This document shows, in pieces, positions 54,378 through 63,487 of a DNA stretch of 64,000 nucleotides. The position numbers and the translations under genes are program-made. The stretch covers positions 310,001 through 374,000 of the forward strand of contig CAZGQM010000001.1 of assembly GCA_964528055.1 (NCBI GenBank), written 5' to 3'. The notes under the pieces were generated by a model. That model did no database searches, was not told where the DNA came from, and worked only from the letters and a program-made list of their open reading frames with translations. Positions within the stretch are counted from its first letter, which is position 1, and the number at the start of each line of letters is the position of its first letter. Origin of the DNA: Geoanaerobacter sp964528055 (GTDB taxonomy: Bacteria; Desulfobacterota; Desulfuromonadia; Geobacterales; DSM-12255).

Positions 54378-55096
54378 GGTTTGGCTATCTTTCCGATATT
54401 GACGCTGACAATTTCGGGAAGGAGGTTCTTACGGTGAACCAGAGCATCGGCCAGTTGCTGCTGCAGTTCCGGTACTACCGCCCGGAAGGTACACCCGAAA
54501 AGGCAGCACTCGCGGATAATACTATCGTCTGTTTCAGTTATGCGGTTCAGCCATGATTCGAGACATGATGGAGACAGTAAACCGTAGAAGGGGTGATATT
54601 CGACCAGGAGTTTATTGCTGTTGAGTCTATTCAGGCTTTTTCTGGGGGTCTCATCGCAATCAAGCAGGGTATGACTATGGTCATATCCGCTGAAGACCGG
54701 AATATGAGGCGTAACTAGTGACGCCTTCATGTTACCGCTTCGGTCGAGATTGCCTATCAGGATATCGAACAAGGTAAGTGCTGCTGCATGGTCATGGTAG
54801 CGCTCTATGACCATGGAAGCATCGGAATACATGACATCTGGAAGTTCAATGCCGGGGTAGTCAAGCTGCAGACTGGCGTATCCGGGACCGTCTCCTGTTG
54901 TCGTGAGCACACCATCAGCGACAGGAATGTGAAGTGTTTGGGCGAGTTTGATGGCCACAAGCTCGTTATAGACACAATGCCGACTCGCCGGGGAGTCGAG
55001 TTTCAGGATTGCGTCCATGGTGCAGTATAAGGTTATCGTGGACCCGCCTGGGCTTTCGTCGCTGATGTTGTGCAATTTGTAGCGGGATTCGTGCAT
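54374..55096 (-). CDS. HipA-like kinase-fold protein
   Basis: 240 residues. ATG 55096 follows AAGG by five bases; TTG 55108 is in frame. The core DILIGNLDRSGNMKA matches the catalytic-loop pattern D-x3-G-N-x-D-R-x2-N of HipA/phosphoinositide-kinase-like folds, and GYDHSHTLL matches the metal-binding D-H motif. The N-terminal part has a lysine (MDAILKLDS) and ELVAIKLAQTL, as in the N-lobe of these kinases. The canonical HipA N-terminal domain and HipB-type HTH partner are absent. Its position with recombinases and defence genes suggests a toxin-antitoxin or abortive-infection module (inference). Confidence 0.65.
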   Translation of the reverse strand: MHESRYKLHNISDESPGGSTITLYCTMDAILKLDSPASRHCVYNELVAIKLAQTLHIPVADGVLTTTGDGPGYASLQLDYPGIELPDVMYSDASMVIERYHDHAAALTLFDILIGNLDRSGNMKASLVTPHIPVFSGYDHSHTLLDCDETPRKSLNRLNSNKLLVEYHPFYGLLSPSCLESWLNRITETDDSIIRECCLFGCTFRAVVPELQQQLADALVHRKNLLPEIVSVNIGKIAKP

Positions 55097-55183
55097 TGAT
55101 ACCTTCAAGGTATACAGATGCTCTTATTTACATTATCCCGCCGTGAAAATCAACCTAACTAACTCAAAATTACGAGGTATATT

Positions 55184-55840
55184 ATGAAAACTACAAAGAG
55201 TATTCACGGTCATAAACATGTAGCAACAACTGCTTCTTATTCACCTGGACTCCACAATACAACGGAAGCAGAAGCTATTTTCTCAGCACTGGACAGTATG
55301 ATTGCCAAAGCAGAAGAAACCGGACAGAAGGACTTGTATTCTCTTATGAGGGACAAGATTATTTTGAGCCTTCTTTTCTTTTGTGGGATGCGTTTGAAGG
55401 AAATTTTGAGTCTTACGATTCATTCTTTTGAGCAAGTATCCTTCATCCCGGCATCCGGTTACTATGGCTTTATCACGGTATGCAAAAAAGGGAACTTGGG
55501 TAGCGAAGACAAGGTACGGAAAATTCCTCTGACTCATGATGAGCTTCCTGCCATGATTGACCAGTATATCCATGAGATACGGCCAAAATTTTTCAATAAG
55601 TCCCGTTATGATGAAAAAGCATTATTCTTAACGGATAAGGGAGCGGTTTTATCGTATGTTGTCCAGAATTACCGATTTCACGCTATTATGCTGAAAGCTG
55701 GGTTGGACAATAAGAATTTTACGCTCCAGAGTTTGAGGCGTGCAGGATTATTTGAGATGTCGAGTCACATGTCGTATTATGACATGTGCAAGATTACTGG
55801 TCATAGGCCGAGATATTCTTCAACTACAGTGATTCCATGA
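55184..55840 (+). pseudogene. Truncated tyrosine recombinase remnant
   Basis: 218 residues. GAGG lies seven bases before the ATG, so it may still be translated. It has only the catalytic domain: Arg in FFCGMRLKEILSL, a Lys region (KKGNLGSEDKVRKIPLT), LQSLRRAG in place of HxxR (His lost) and ITGHRPRYSSTTVIP at the end. The stop codon comes before the catalytic Tyr, and the N-terminal core-binding domain is missing. It is either decayed or reused as a binding protein. It starts just beyond the divergent kinase-like gene. Confidence 0.7.
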
Positions 55841-55847
55841 GAATTCC

Positions 55848-56408
55848 ATGATGGATAAAAACACGATTGTTGCAATGCTGATGATGGTGCTCCTGATATC
55901 GGGAGCACCTGTTTTTGCGGCTCCATTGAAGTCGGTTGGGACGACGGATGTGTATTTCTCACCTCGCGGCGGAGCAACAGAGGCGGTTGTCAGGGAGATA
56001 GATGGAGCGAAGCGTGAGATTCGGGTACTGGCGTATTCGTTTACGAGCGTGCCGATTGCCAAGTCTCTATTGCAGGCTAATAAGCGCGGAGTGAAGATTG
56101 AAGCGGTTCTTGATAAGACCAACAGGAAGAAAAAGGCGGGTAGTAATGGAAAAAGCTACTCAGCGGCAACTTTCCTTGATAACGCTGGGATACCCGTGTT
56201 TATTGATGACGCACATTCAATTCAGCACAACAAAGTAGTCATCGTGGATGGGGAAACACTGATTACCGGGTCATTTAACTTCAGCAAGGCTGCTGAGCAG
56301 AATAACGCGGAGAACCTGTTGGTGATTAAGGGGAACAAGGCGTTGGTGGAGCGGTATATTGAGGACTATCGGAAGCATAAGGGGCATGCAGAATCTTACG
56401 GCAACTAA
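55848..56408 (+). CDS. Exported phospholipase D-family nuclease (single HKD)
   Basis: 186 residues with an N-terminal signal peptide (hydrophobic about 9-22, cleavage near FAAPL). The mature part is a single PLD domain with HxKxxxxDxxxxxxGSxxF: HNKVVIVDGETLITGSFNFS (about residues 126-145). This is the size and layout of the Nuc/endonuclease family, which works as a homodimer and degrades nucleic acid without metal (family knowledge). It starts seven bases after the broken recombinase. A role against incoming DNA in the periplasm would suit a defence island but is inference. Confidence 0.85.
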   Translation: MMDKNTIVAMLMMVLLISGAPVFAAPLKSVGTTDVYFSPRGGATEAVVREIDGAKREIRVLAYSFTSVPIAKSLLQANKRGVKIEAVLDKTNRKKKAGSNGKSYSAATFLDNAGIPVFIDDAHSIQHNKVVIVDGETLITGSFNFSKAAEQNNAENLLVIKGNKALVERYIEDYRKHKGHAESYGN

Positions 56409-56446
56409 AAGATACAAGCTCGGCAATATAACTCAATGGTGATTCT

Positions 56447-57745
56447 TTATGTTAGAGGTACTTCTATTTCAAAATATTTCCTTAACGATGTTAAAGCAGC
56501 TATTTCTACATCACGAAGAGGCGTACTCTTGAAAGTTCTCTTGTAATGGTATAAAGAACTCCATTCTCCAATATGACTTGATGCTCCATGCATCAGCTCG
56601 TTACGCAGATTGAAAAGGAATTCTGCTCTCATTGCCCACTTATTATCGTTAAATACTTTTTCAACTCCATTTTTAATACTTTTTTCAACTTTGTTTCTTA
56701 TTCCAAAAAAAGCATCGAGTGCTATGAAGTAGTATATAAATCGTTCTACCTCACTAGACATCATTGCATATTGTATGAAATGAGCACCTTTAGTGGCTCT
56801 GTGTAATTTATCTGGCTCAGCTTTTACCGATTCAGAATACCATTTCTTGATATTTTCAATGATGTCATCAGTAATCGATATATTATTTATGAAAGAGGGG
56901 AGAATAGTTCCGGCTTCATTACTTACATAAATTGACCCAACTTTTTCAGGATGCTCAGGGAATAAATATATTCTGCTTTCTGGCCTTACAGCATTTGTCA
57001 TTAAGAGGTATGGCTTATCTATAGCAATAAAAGAGGAGAACACAGCTATAAACTTACGCATTAGATACCCTGACCTGAACGTAGCACCATTTTGGGTACC
57101 GTCTGCTTCACAGACAAGACATGGATATGCCGGATTCTGAATTATGTTAATCTGGCTATTATTTGGTGATAAAAAAGGACTGTACTTATTAACAGCAGTG
57201 AATTTATTTTTGTACTTTTCCCATTCTTTATAATCGTTGTTCCCTAATACAGATATACCGTCATAACCAACCGCAAAAGATTTAGTAGAAATGTTGGTTA
57301 GTGGGTACGTTGTAATCCAGTTATCTATAGAACGTTCAAGAATATTACTGATAATACTCCATAGCCTTTCTGCAAATTCTTTCCCGTCAATATTAGCTTT
57401 AGCTTCAAATAAACTATCAACTGACCGTAGAAATATTTTATCTTCATCATACAACTTACAACTAAAAACAGTCTGCTCTATTATATCCTGCATTTTGTTT
57501 ACAAAAAAATCAACGTCCCCATTTTTTAATTTATCACTGTCAGATATTGCCATTTGCGCGATATCTTCTAAAACTTCTCTTGATTTATATGTGTAATACC
57601 ATTCTAACCCAATAGAGCCAATTGGGTTTAAAAAGCTTTTACCTGTTAGAAATTGCTTTTTTGACGCAAACTTGCCGCCAGTATCTCTAATCTTTATTTC
57701 TTTGGTGAGAAGAATTAGTTTGCCAAGGATTGCTTCAATTTTCAT
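56447..57745 (-). CDS. Apea-like HEPN domain protein at the end of the defence operon
   Basis: 432 residues. The C-terminal ~120 form a HEPN-type helical domain: VERFIYYFIALDAFFG and the R-x4-H motif in LRNELMHGASSH, typical of HEPN RNases, closest by memory to the Apea-like group. The N-terminal ~300 residues are not recognised. GGAA precedes the ATG. Its codon use is AT-rich. It starts 22 bases after the helicase gene on the same strand, so it is probably part of the defence operon as an RNase-type effector (inference). Confidence 0.7.
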   Translation of the reverse strand: MKIEAILGKLILLTKEIKIRDTGGKFASKKQFLTGKSFLNPIGSIGLEWYYTYKSREVLEDIAQMAISDSDKLKNGDVDFFVNKMQDIIEQTVFSCKLYDEDKIFLRSVDSLFEAKANIDGKEFAERLWSIISNILERSIDNWITTYPLTNISTKSFAVGYDGISVLGNNDYKEWEKYKNKFTAVNKYSPFLSPNNSQINIIQNPAYPCLVCEADGTQNGATFRSGYLMRKFIAVFSSFIAIDKPYLLMTNAVRPESRIYLFPEHPEKVGSIYVSNEAGTILPSFINNISITDDIIENIKKWYSESVKAEPDKLHRATKGAHFIQYAMMSSEVERFIYYFIALDAFFGIRNKVEKSIKNGVEKVFNDNKWAMRAEFLFNLRNELMHGASSHIGEWSSLYHYKRTFKSTPLRDVEIAALTSLRKYFEIEVPLT

Positions 57746-57767
57746 ATATTTCCACTTTCATACAGCA

Positions 57768-60476
57768 TTACCACGCCTCTGACAGTATATCCGTCACATC
57801 TTTTCTCGAAAGCACCTTTGAGCACAGCTCCCACCGGTTCACATTAGGGTTGATGCTTGTCTGATATTTCATATCAAAGGCATTCTTTGCCTGTTCTCGG
57901 AGATGGATATAAACGTCCATCTTTTTCTCCATCTCTTCTACGTCATCAATCCATTCGTCATCAATGATATCGGGGATACCGCCGAAAATATCGTGTTTAT
58001 CTTTTAGTCGCCTTGAGATGACCTTATAGACCTTTTCGTCACGGGTTTCGTTGTAGACAAGATTCAGCATATCCACCGAGTCACGAGCCTGGCCAAATCG
58101 TTTTATCCTTCCCAGCCGTTGTTCGAGACGTGACGGATTCCATGGAAGGTCAATATTGATTAAAGTCCCCAATGTCTGCAGATTCAGACCTTCACAGGCA
58201 GCATCGGTTGCAACTACAAGGCGGATTCTGCGCTCTTTGACGGCCAACTTAATATCTTCACGTTCGACGGAAGAAAATGACTCTCCAATGAAAATACGGC
58301 TCTTGCCAAGACCCGCATAAACAGCAATGGTTTCATTTGGTAATAGCTTTGCCAACTCTGATGCTGCCCAATATGCCGTATCGTAATACTGGCTGAAAAT
58401 GATGCAGCCATGTTCAAGCCAGGTCTTACCTTCGGAGCGATACTCCGTAAGAAAATACTTCACGGCGGCAAGTTTAGGGTCTCTGGCTTCAGGTCTCGAT
58501 AATTCGTCAACTATGCGTTGCAGGCAAGAAGCTTCCTGTTTGGTCAAGCCTGATAGTAGTCTTTCAAGATGTTGCGTATCTTCCTCATCATCCAAAATTT
58601 GCCTGTTAAGAAACTTTTGGGCTGTGGACTTTCCTGACGCAAAACTTGAGCATAACCGCTGCAGAAGCATGGATTCGATAAGGCCAGTAGCACCCTTGCT
58701 GTCAGGTCTGCTACCAAGCGCGGTTGTGAAATCCTGTGCAGCCTTATAAGCGAGGTCAAACGGATGGTTGGTCATCAAGCCGGACCCGGCAAAGGTCATC
58801 CCAGGATATGTACTTGATGTGTGGTTCTGGATGGGGTGGACGTTAGCTGCTATCCGTTTCAGAAGGCCAAGCTCTTCCAATGTATCCCTACGTCTTAATA
58901 CGGTATGCCTGACAATGGGATTGTTATTCTTGAAATAATCAGGATAAAGGGTTTGCTGCACAAGTTCCTGCTCAGAATAACCGAGAGAGCTATATGGCAT
59001 GTCGCTGAAAAACTGGTTATCACCCAACCCCAGGCCCATTCTCAGGCTGTTAATTGTGGGGCTTTCGTTTGCCGGAGGGACTGGTGTCCGTAAGAGTTCC
59101 CAAGCGTCTTTCCCATCATAGGGCACTTGTTCCCCTTTTATGTACGGTAGTGATTTGTCATGGATAGCCCAGATACTTACTGATTCACGGCCAAGGACGA
59201 AATCGACCCCAGAATTGAGAATCCTCATCAAGTCCCAAAGTTCACAGACCTCTGTCTGAATCGGTGTTGCAGTACCGATAAGAAGGTGTCTAGTCTTGGG
59301 GCCAATATTGACCATGAATTCAAGAAGGTTGTTGTCTTGAAGGTCGCTTTGATTCAATGCACCTTTTTTCCTGGCCTTATGTGCTTCGTCCAGAATAACG
59401 GTGCCATATTTCCGCTTGAGAAGTTCTTCCCGTTCTTCTGTCGGCTGGATAATCATGCCGGTCGATACAATGGCTATCTGGTATGGACATCGTAAGACAT
59501 CCTGTGCTCCGCGAGTCTTGATGATATGTCCATGCGGGTCTTGCCAGCACTTCTTGTTCGAGAGCCAGACGGCACTTGGGATTCCAAGACGGTCTTTCAG
59601 TTCGGTTTGCCACTGGAAAACCAGCGTTGAAGGGCAAAGAATCAATACTGGGCCATCGCCAAGAATTGCCGAAAGCATGGCACAGGTTGCAAGAGAAAGG
59701 GTTTTGCCTAATCCGACTTCATCGGCCAGAAGCAGACGTACTTTGCCATAAATTTCCCGATGCTCAAGGAAGGTGACAACAAATGAACGTTGCCATGGCT
59801 GGAGTTCTTCGCCAGTTCTGTAGAGTGGAGATTCAGCAGTAACAGCGGCAGGGAGGTCTTTGATGCTTAATTCGTCAAAAGATACTTCAGCACGTTCAGC
59901 AATTCGCTGGACTTCTTCTACTATAGCATCAGGGAGTGGGTAGGCATCCTTCCAGAGGGCTTCGAATTCATTATCGACCCAGTTAATGCCTTCATCCGAA
60001 GTGTCTTCCCAGAGGATTTCATAGTTTTCAGCAAAGGCGCTTCTCGATTCGTTGATGGAACCGAGGAAACAGGTTTTAGTACCATCGGCAAGTTCGATAA
60101 TTCCTGCTTTGCCATGGACGAAAACCTTATTTTTAGGAACGACCTTAATTTCAACATTACCAGCAGAAAGTATTTCGTAAAGCTTCCGGTACCTCTCCCT
60201 GTGAAGGAGAGATTCCAGTTCGACCGGAACCTGATTCCAGCGTTCCTTGAGGGCAGTTTCACGAGCTGCTTTGGATATGGCGATATCTTGGACATCAAGC
60301 TCGCTATTGCAGAGAATTCGCACATCAGGGATTTTGGCGATTTCTTCCCCGACAAGCTCGAATATTGAGCTTCTGAAATATCCTGCAATCCGCTTATATG
60401 AACGTGCGCCCTGAAGCTTTCCTGACAAGAATGCCTTATCAAGTCTTTGCTGCCGGGAAGAAAATCGATTTATCAC
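57768..60476 (-). CDS. PLD-domain SNF2/DEAH helicase, anti-phage type
   Basis: 902 residues. An N-terminal PLD-like domain (about 10-180) has HGKAGIIELADG and FLGSINESRSAF, an HxK...GSxN half-site. The SF2 helicase core follows: motif I LADEVGLGKTLS, motif II VILDEAHKARKK, motif III IGTATPIQ, and motifs V-VI CEGLNLQTLGTLI and RLEQRLGRIKRFGQ. The start is GTG, just after the methyltransferase stop. Helicases of this architecture occur in DUF1156-type and DISARM-related defence loci (recalled association). It probably acts with the methyltransferase to tell self from phage DNA. Confidence 0.85.
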   Translation of the reverse strand: MINRFSSRQQRLDKAFLSGKLQGARSYKRIAGYFRSSIFELVGEEIAKIPDVRILCNSELDVQDIAISKAARETALKERWNQVPVELESLLHRERYRKLYEILSAGNVEIKVVPKNKVFVHGKAGIIELADGTKTCFLGSINESRSAFAENYEILWEDTSDEGINWVDNEFEALWKDAYPLPDAIVEEVQRIAERAEVSFDELSIKDLPAAVTAESPLYRTGEELQPWQRSFVVTFLEHREIYGKVRLLLADEVGLGKTLSLATCAMLSAILGDGPVLILCPSTLVFQWQTELKDRLGIPSAVWLSNKKCWQDPHGHIIKTRGAQDVLRCPYQIAIVSTGMIIQPTEEREELLKRKYGTVILDEAHKARKKGALNQSDLQDNNLLEFMVNIGPKTRHLLIGTATPIQTEVCELWDLMRILNSGVDFVLGRESVSIWAIHDKSLPYIKGEQVPYDGKDAWELLRTPVPPANESPTINSLRMGLGLGDNQFFSDMPYSSLGYSEQELVQQTLYPDYFKNNNPIVRHTVLRRRDTLEELGLLKRIAANVHPIQNHTSSTYPGMTFAGSGLMTNHPFDLAYKAAQDFTTALGSRPDSKGATGLIESMLLQRLCSSFASGKSTAQKFLNRQILDDEEDTQHLERLLSGLTKQEASCLQRIVDELSRPEARDPKLAAVKYFLTEYRSEGKTWLEHGCIIFSQYYDTAYWAASELAKLLPNETIAVYAGLGKSRIFIGESFSSVEREDIKLAVKERRIRLVVATDAACEGLNLQTLGTLINIDLPWNPSRLEQRLGRIKRFGQARDSVDMLNLVYNETRDEKVYKVISRRLKDKHDIFGGIPDIIDDEWIDDVEEMEKKMDVYIHLREQAKNAFDMKYQTSINPNVNRWELCSKVLSRKDVTDILSEAW

Positions 60477-60479
60477 TGG

Positions 60480-62786
60480 TTATCCCATTTTTTGGTTTCT
60501 TACAAGGTCTCGTAATACCCTTGCTGAGCTTGCTTCTTCAGGCCGCATACCTTCAAGTTTTTTTGCAAGGTAATCAGCCAGTTCAACTATGATATCCCGC
60601 TGGCGATAATAATCAGGGATGTTTTCTCCAAGATGGCTGACAACTTTATCTCCCTCGATATCCTTCTGCAGTTCCCATATACCGTACAGAACACCACGAA
60701 GTACCGTATTGGCAAATTCGGAATCTCCTGACATGTCGGTTTTCCCAAATTCTTCGGAGCTTTTTAGTCTTGCGGCGTTAGCTTTCTCACTTGCCATAAA
60801 TGGTTTGTAGCTTCGAACCTGAAAAGCCTTAGAAAAGTTTTGATAGTTATCTAAGGTTTTTGACCCCTTAGCTTCGAGGTCAAGCATTTTGAGATAAAAG
60901 CGTTCTGCTGGCTGAAGATTATCCCAATGAGATTTTTCAATACCAGGAGGGACTAGACACTGATTTGCAACTCCAACAGCGAATTCAATTAAATCATCAA
61001 CAAAGGTTAATTGTTTCTTGACGCGAGGACGAACTGCTTCCGTTTCCATATCCTTGCCATCTATAATTGAATACTTGGTCAACACACGTAATGCAGCAGC
61101 ATACCCAGCCATCTGCAAGTCAGCATCTGAAAAAATGTTTTCATCTCGATATAAGTCTTTTGAGTTTTGGTTAAGACCGGTAAGAGTCTTAACTTGTTCT
61201 TCAACTTCTTCTTGAATTTCCCATGCGAGGTCTCCACGGCTTGTCTTATATGAACCTTGCCGCTTCCTAAGGACTAGAAAAACTGTTCCTTTGACATAAC
61301 TACCTTCACGAGGAAGAGTGTCAGTTTCTGTTACTACATACCATGCGGCTGATACATGCAACCCAGAAGCCCATACTATATTTGCCATATCAGCCCATAT
61401 TGTGCCAGATTGATGGGTGAACATGATAACCTGGATACCATTATCAGGCATCATTTCGGTCATGCGCTTATAGGCAGCTACCATGCCACGACGAAAACCT
61501 TCATCTTCTCCTTTAATAGCAAGTCCCCTACGGGAATCCCATGTCCAATTGGCAAATTCTACGGGTGGATTTTTACGAAGCCATGCAATGAAAAATTCTA
61601 GTATCTCTTCGTATTTGACTGCATCGCCATAAGGAGGGTCAGTAATATATATGTCGTTCACAGTTGTAAGTTTGTCGGCAGGAGTAGATTCAACAACAGC
61701 ATTAATATTAGGGAATGGAAACCTTTTGTATTCTGGGATAACGGGTCTGATTATGGATTGACTACTTCTTACCCCATAATTTAATAGTGTATTCAACGCT
61801 TGATTATAAAAAGTTTGATGTGTCGTATTTACTCCCGGTGAACCATCCCATGAACTTAGTTTTGAATTCCAATTTGCTGCTTGATTAACTCCAAATTTCA
61901 GGGCAGCTGAATTCGAAAAACGGTTTATTAGACCATTTACCAATAATTGACGTGGATTGAATAATTGATGCCAATATGTCCAACCACGTTCCCATATCGG
62001 TTGACGAGTATTATAGCCCGTCTCTATTTTCATATCAGGTATCCAGCCATTATTTTGCCAATCATTAATATTTAAGGATAAAAAATCTTCCACATCTTTT
62101 TCACGCTTTAAATCTTCTTCGGTAACTGCACGAAAAGAATAATCAAAGGTTTTCTTCCCTTCTTTGGGGCGCATCCATTGAATGCAATATAGCCGTTCCT
62201 GAAAAATGTCATCAGGTCTTGGCTTGAAATCCAGCTTTTCCCAAAACCTTAAACGGTTGCCGCTACTTCCATCTTCTTTGCGATAATCCCCGCGTAATGT
62301 TGAAATTTTGGTGCGATATTCAACACCATCTACAGAATGTATCAAGTAAGGGTCTTTTCCACGTCCATCACTACGAACAGTTCCCTGCTTAGCAGTAATT
62401 ATTTCAGATTCCGATACATTGCCACACACAATAATATCGTAGCGTTTGTTTATTGAGTCAGGTACCAGCTCAACAATTGTATTGTTGCCTCGACTAATAA
62501 TAAATGTTGGCAATAAAGGCACCATCCAGCCCGATTGTGGGCATTTGGTTTCGATACAATACAAAAATGTTTTTGCTTTCCATCCTGCCCCGTCTGATTC
62601 GATACCCAATCTGTCAATTTCTGAATTTAAATTAAGAACGAGTTCTTCTTGTTCTTTTATCAGCCTGTTCCTATTTTGTTCTGTGCCGCCTATAATATTA
62701 AAAACACCCCAAGTCAACATACATGCGATAGGATTTAAGTCTGATGCATAGACATCGCATCCTAATCTTGCTGCTTCAAATGGAAT
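60480..62786 (-). CDS. DUF1156 DNA methyltransferase, C-terminal fragment (frameshifted)
   Basis: The first in-frame ATG is 62720, but the reading continues upstream in the same frame to 62786 as IPFEAARLGCDVYASDLNPI, the expected continuation of a methyltransferase SAM motif. The catalytic DPPY motif is in ITDPPYGDAVKYEEILEFF. With the fragment at 62762-63487 the restored protein would be about 1,000 residues, the usual DUF1156 size. As it stands this piece lacks the start and motif I. It is four bases upstream of the helicase gene in the same operon. DUF1156 proteins are anti-phage-associated methyltransferases (family knowledge). Confidence 0.85.
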   Translation of the reverse strand: MPFEAARLGCDVYASDLNPIACMLTWGVFNIIGGTEQNRNRLIKEQEELVLNLNSEIDRLGIESDGAGWKAKTFLYCIETKCPQSGWMVPLLPTFIISRGNNTIVELVPDSINKRYDIIVCGNVSESEIITAKQGTVRSDGRGKDPYLIHSVDGVEYRTKISTLRGDYRKEDGSSGNRLRFWEKLDFKPRPDDIFQERLYCIQWMRPKEGKKTFDYSFRAVTEEDLKREKDVEDFLSLNINDWQNNGWIPDMKIETGYNTRQPIWERGWTYWHQLFNPRQLLVNGLINRFSNSAALKFGVNQAANWNSKLSSWDGSPGVNTTHQTFYNQALNTLLNYGVRSSQSIIRPVIPEYKRFPFPNINAVVESTPADKLTTVNDIYITDPPYGDAVKYEEILEFFIAWLRKNPPVEFANWTWDSRRGLAIKGEDEGFRRGMVAAYKRMTEMMPDNGIQVIMFTHQSGTIWADMANIVWASGLHVSAAWYVVTETDTLPREGSYVKGTVFLVLRKRQGSYKTSRGDLAWEIQEEVEEQVKTLTGLNQNSKDLYRDENIFSDADLQMAGYAAALRVLTKYSIIDGKDMETEAVRPRVKKQLTFVDDLIEFAVGVANQCLVPPGIEKSHWDNLQPAERFYLKMLDLEAKGSKTLDNYQNFSKAFQVRSYKPFMASEKANAARLKSSEEFGKTDMSGDSEFANTVLRGVLYGIWELQKDIEGDKVVSHLGENIPDYYRQRDIIVELADYLAKKLEGMRPEEASSARVLRDLVRNQKMG

Positions 62787-63487
62787 TTACCAGAACCACT
62801 AAATGTATCGGCTACTCGTGGTTTATGTCCAAAACGCATAATCCCCAGTTGTTCAACTAACTCTTGAGTTGAGTTTGCTGTTGTCCCTAAATGTGTATTC
62901 ACCTCTTCCCAAATATGTGAATCAATAACATCGTCACACATTTCGGGACGATTTGCTTTTTCAACAAGTTCTCTATATGAAATTCGTGGTAACGCGAATG
63001 ATTCTAGCTTTCGTCTTTCACTATCAGGAATATCTTCACGCCATGTTAATTTTGGAGTCTTTCCATTATCTGAAATAAAATCAGTGACTTTAAAGGGAGC
63101 TTTTGAAGGTAATACCCCTTTGGGTTCAACATAGAAGTATTTTTCGATATCATCTATGTTAATTCGTTCAACAATTTCTGTTGGTTTAATACGCCCTAGC
63201 CGAACAACAAGTGATTCGTCATCCATTGCCATTAATTTCTCATATAATGCCAAATCTTTTTTGAGGTCATTAGTTGCTGGGAGCAACACCCCAAGAATGC
63301 AAGCTCTATTCAAGATTAGTGGTTTTCGGCCTTTCCAATAACTTCCAAGTGCAGTCAGGGTTTTCCCAAGATTCGCCATCTGTTCTTTATAAGCTTCAAT
63401 AGAGAGCTTTTGCGCTGGAAATATCTTTTCAATCAATGCCGGAGCATCCTTCAGTGAAAACGGAACTATTTCTTTTTTATCAGACAT
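62762..63487 (-). CDS. DUF1156 DNA methyltransferase, N-terminal fragment (frameshifted)
   Basis: 241 residues. It begins with the DUF1156 region (KPLILNRACILGVLLPA, RLGRIKPTEIVERI) and runs to the SAM-binding motif KPRVADTFSGSGK. It then reads FHLKQQD and stops, where the family continues IPFEAARLGCD. GAGG precedes the ATG, which overlaps the DUF3780 stop by one base (TAATG). The last seven residues are out of frame. Confidence 0.85.
   Translation of the reverse strand: MSDKKEIVPFSLKDAPALIEKIFPAQKLSIEAYKEQMANLGKTLTALGSYWKGRKPLILNRACILGVLLPATNDLKKDLALYEKLMAMDDESLVVRLGRIKPTEIVERINIDDIEKYFYVEPKGVLPSKAPFKVTDFISDNGKTPKLTWREDIPDSERRKLESFALPRISYRELVEKANRPEMCDDVIDSHIWEEVNTHLGTTANSTQELVEQLGIMRFGHKPRVADTFSGSGKFHLKQQD
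62784..62790 (-). other. Frameshift site in the DUF1156 gene
   Basis: On the coding strand GGTAAATTCC reads GlyLysPhe and soon stops; one extra A (GGTAAAATTCC) would read GlyLysIleProPheGluAlaAla and join the two frames. A one-base loss in an A-run is the simplest explanation, whether real or a sequencing error. Confidence 0.85.

Noticed and set aside
57768..60476. Canonical DISARM system
   Set aside because: The helicase and methyltransferase are related in type, but no DrmA/DrmB-like genes are seen, and DUF1156 and DUF3780 point to a different locus class.
60480..63487. Two independent genes in place of one DUF1156 gene
   Set aside because: The SAM-binding motif and its continuation are split exactly at the frame change, and no start signal precedes the second part.
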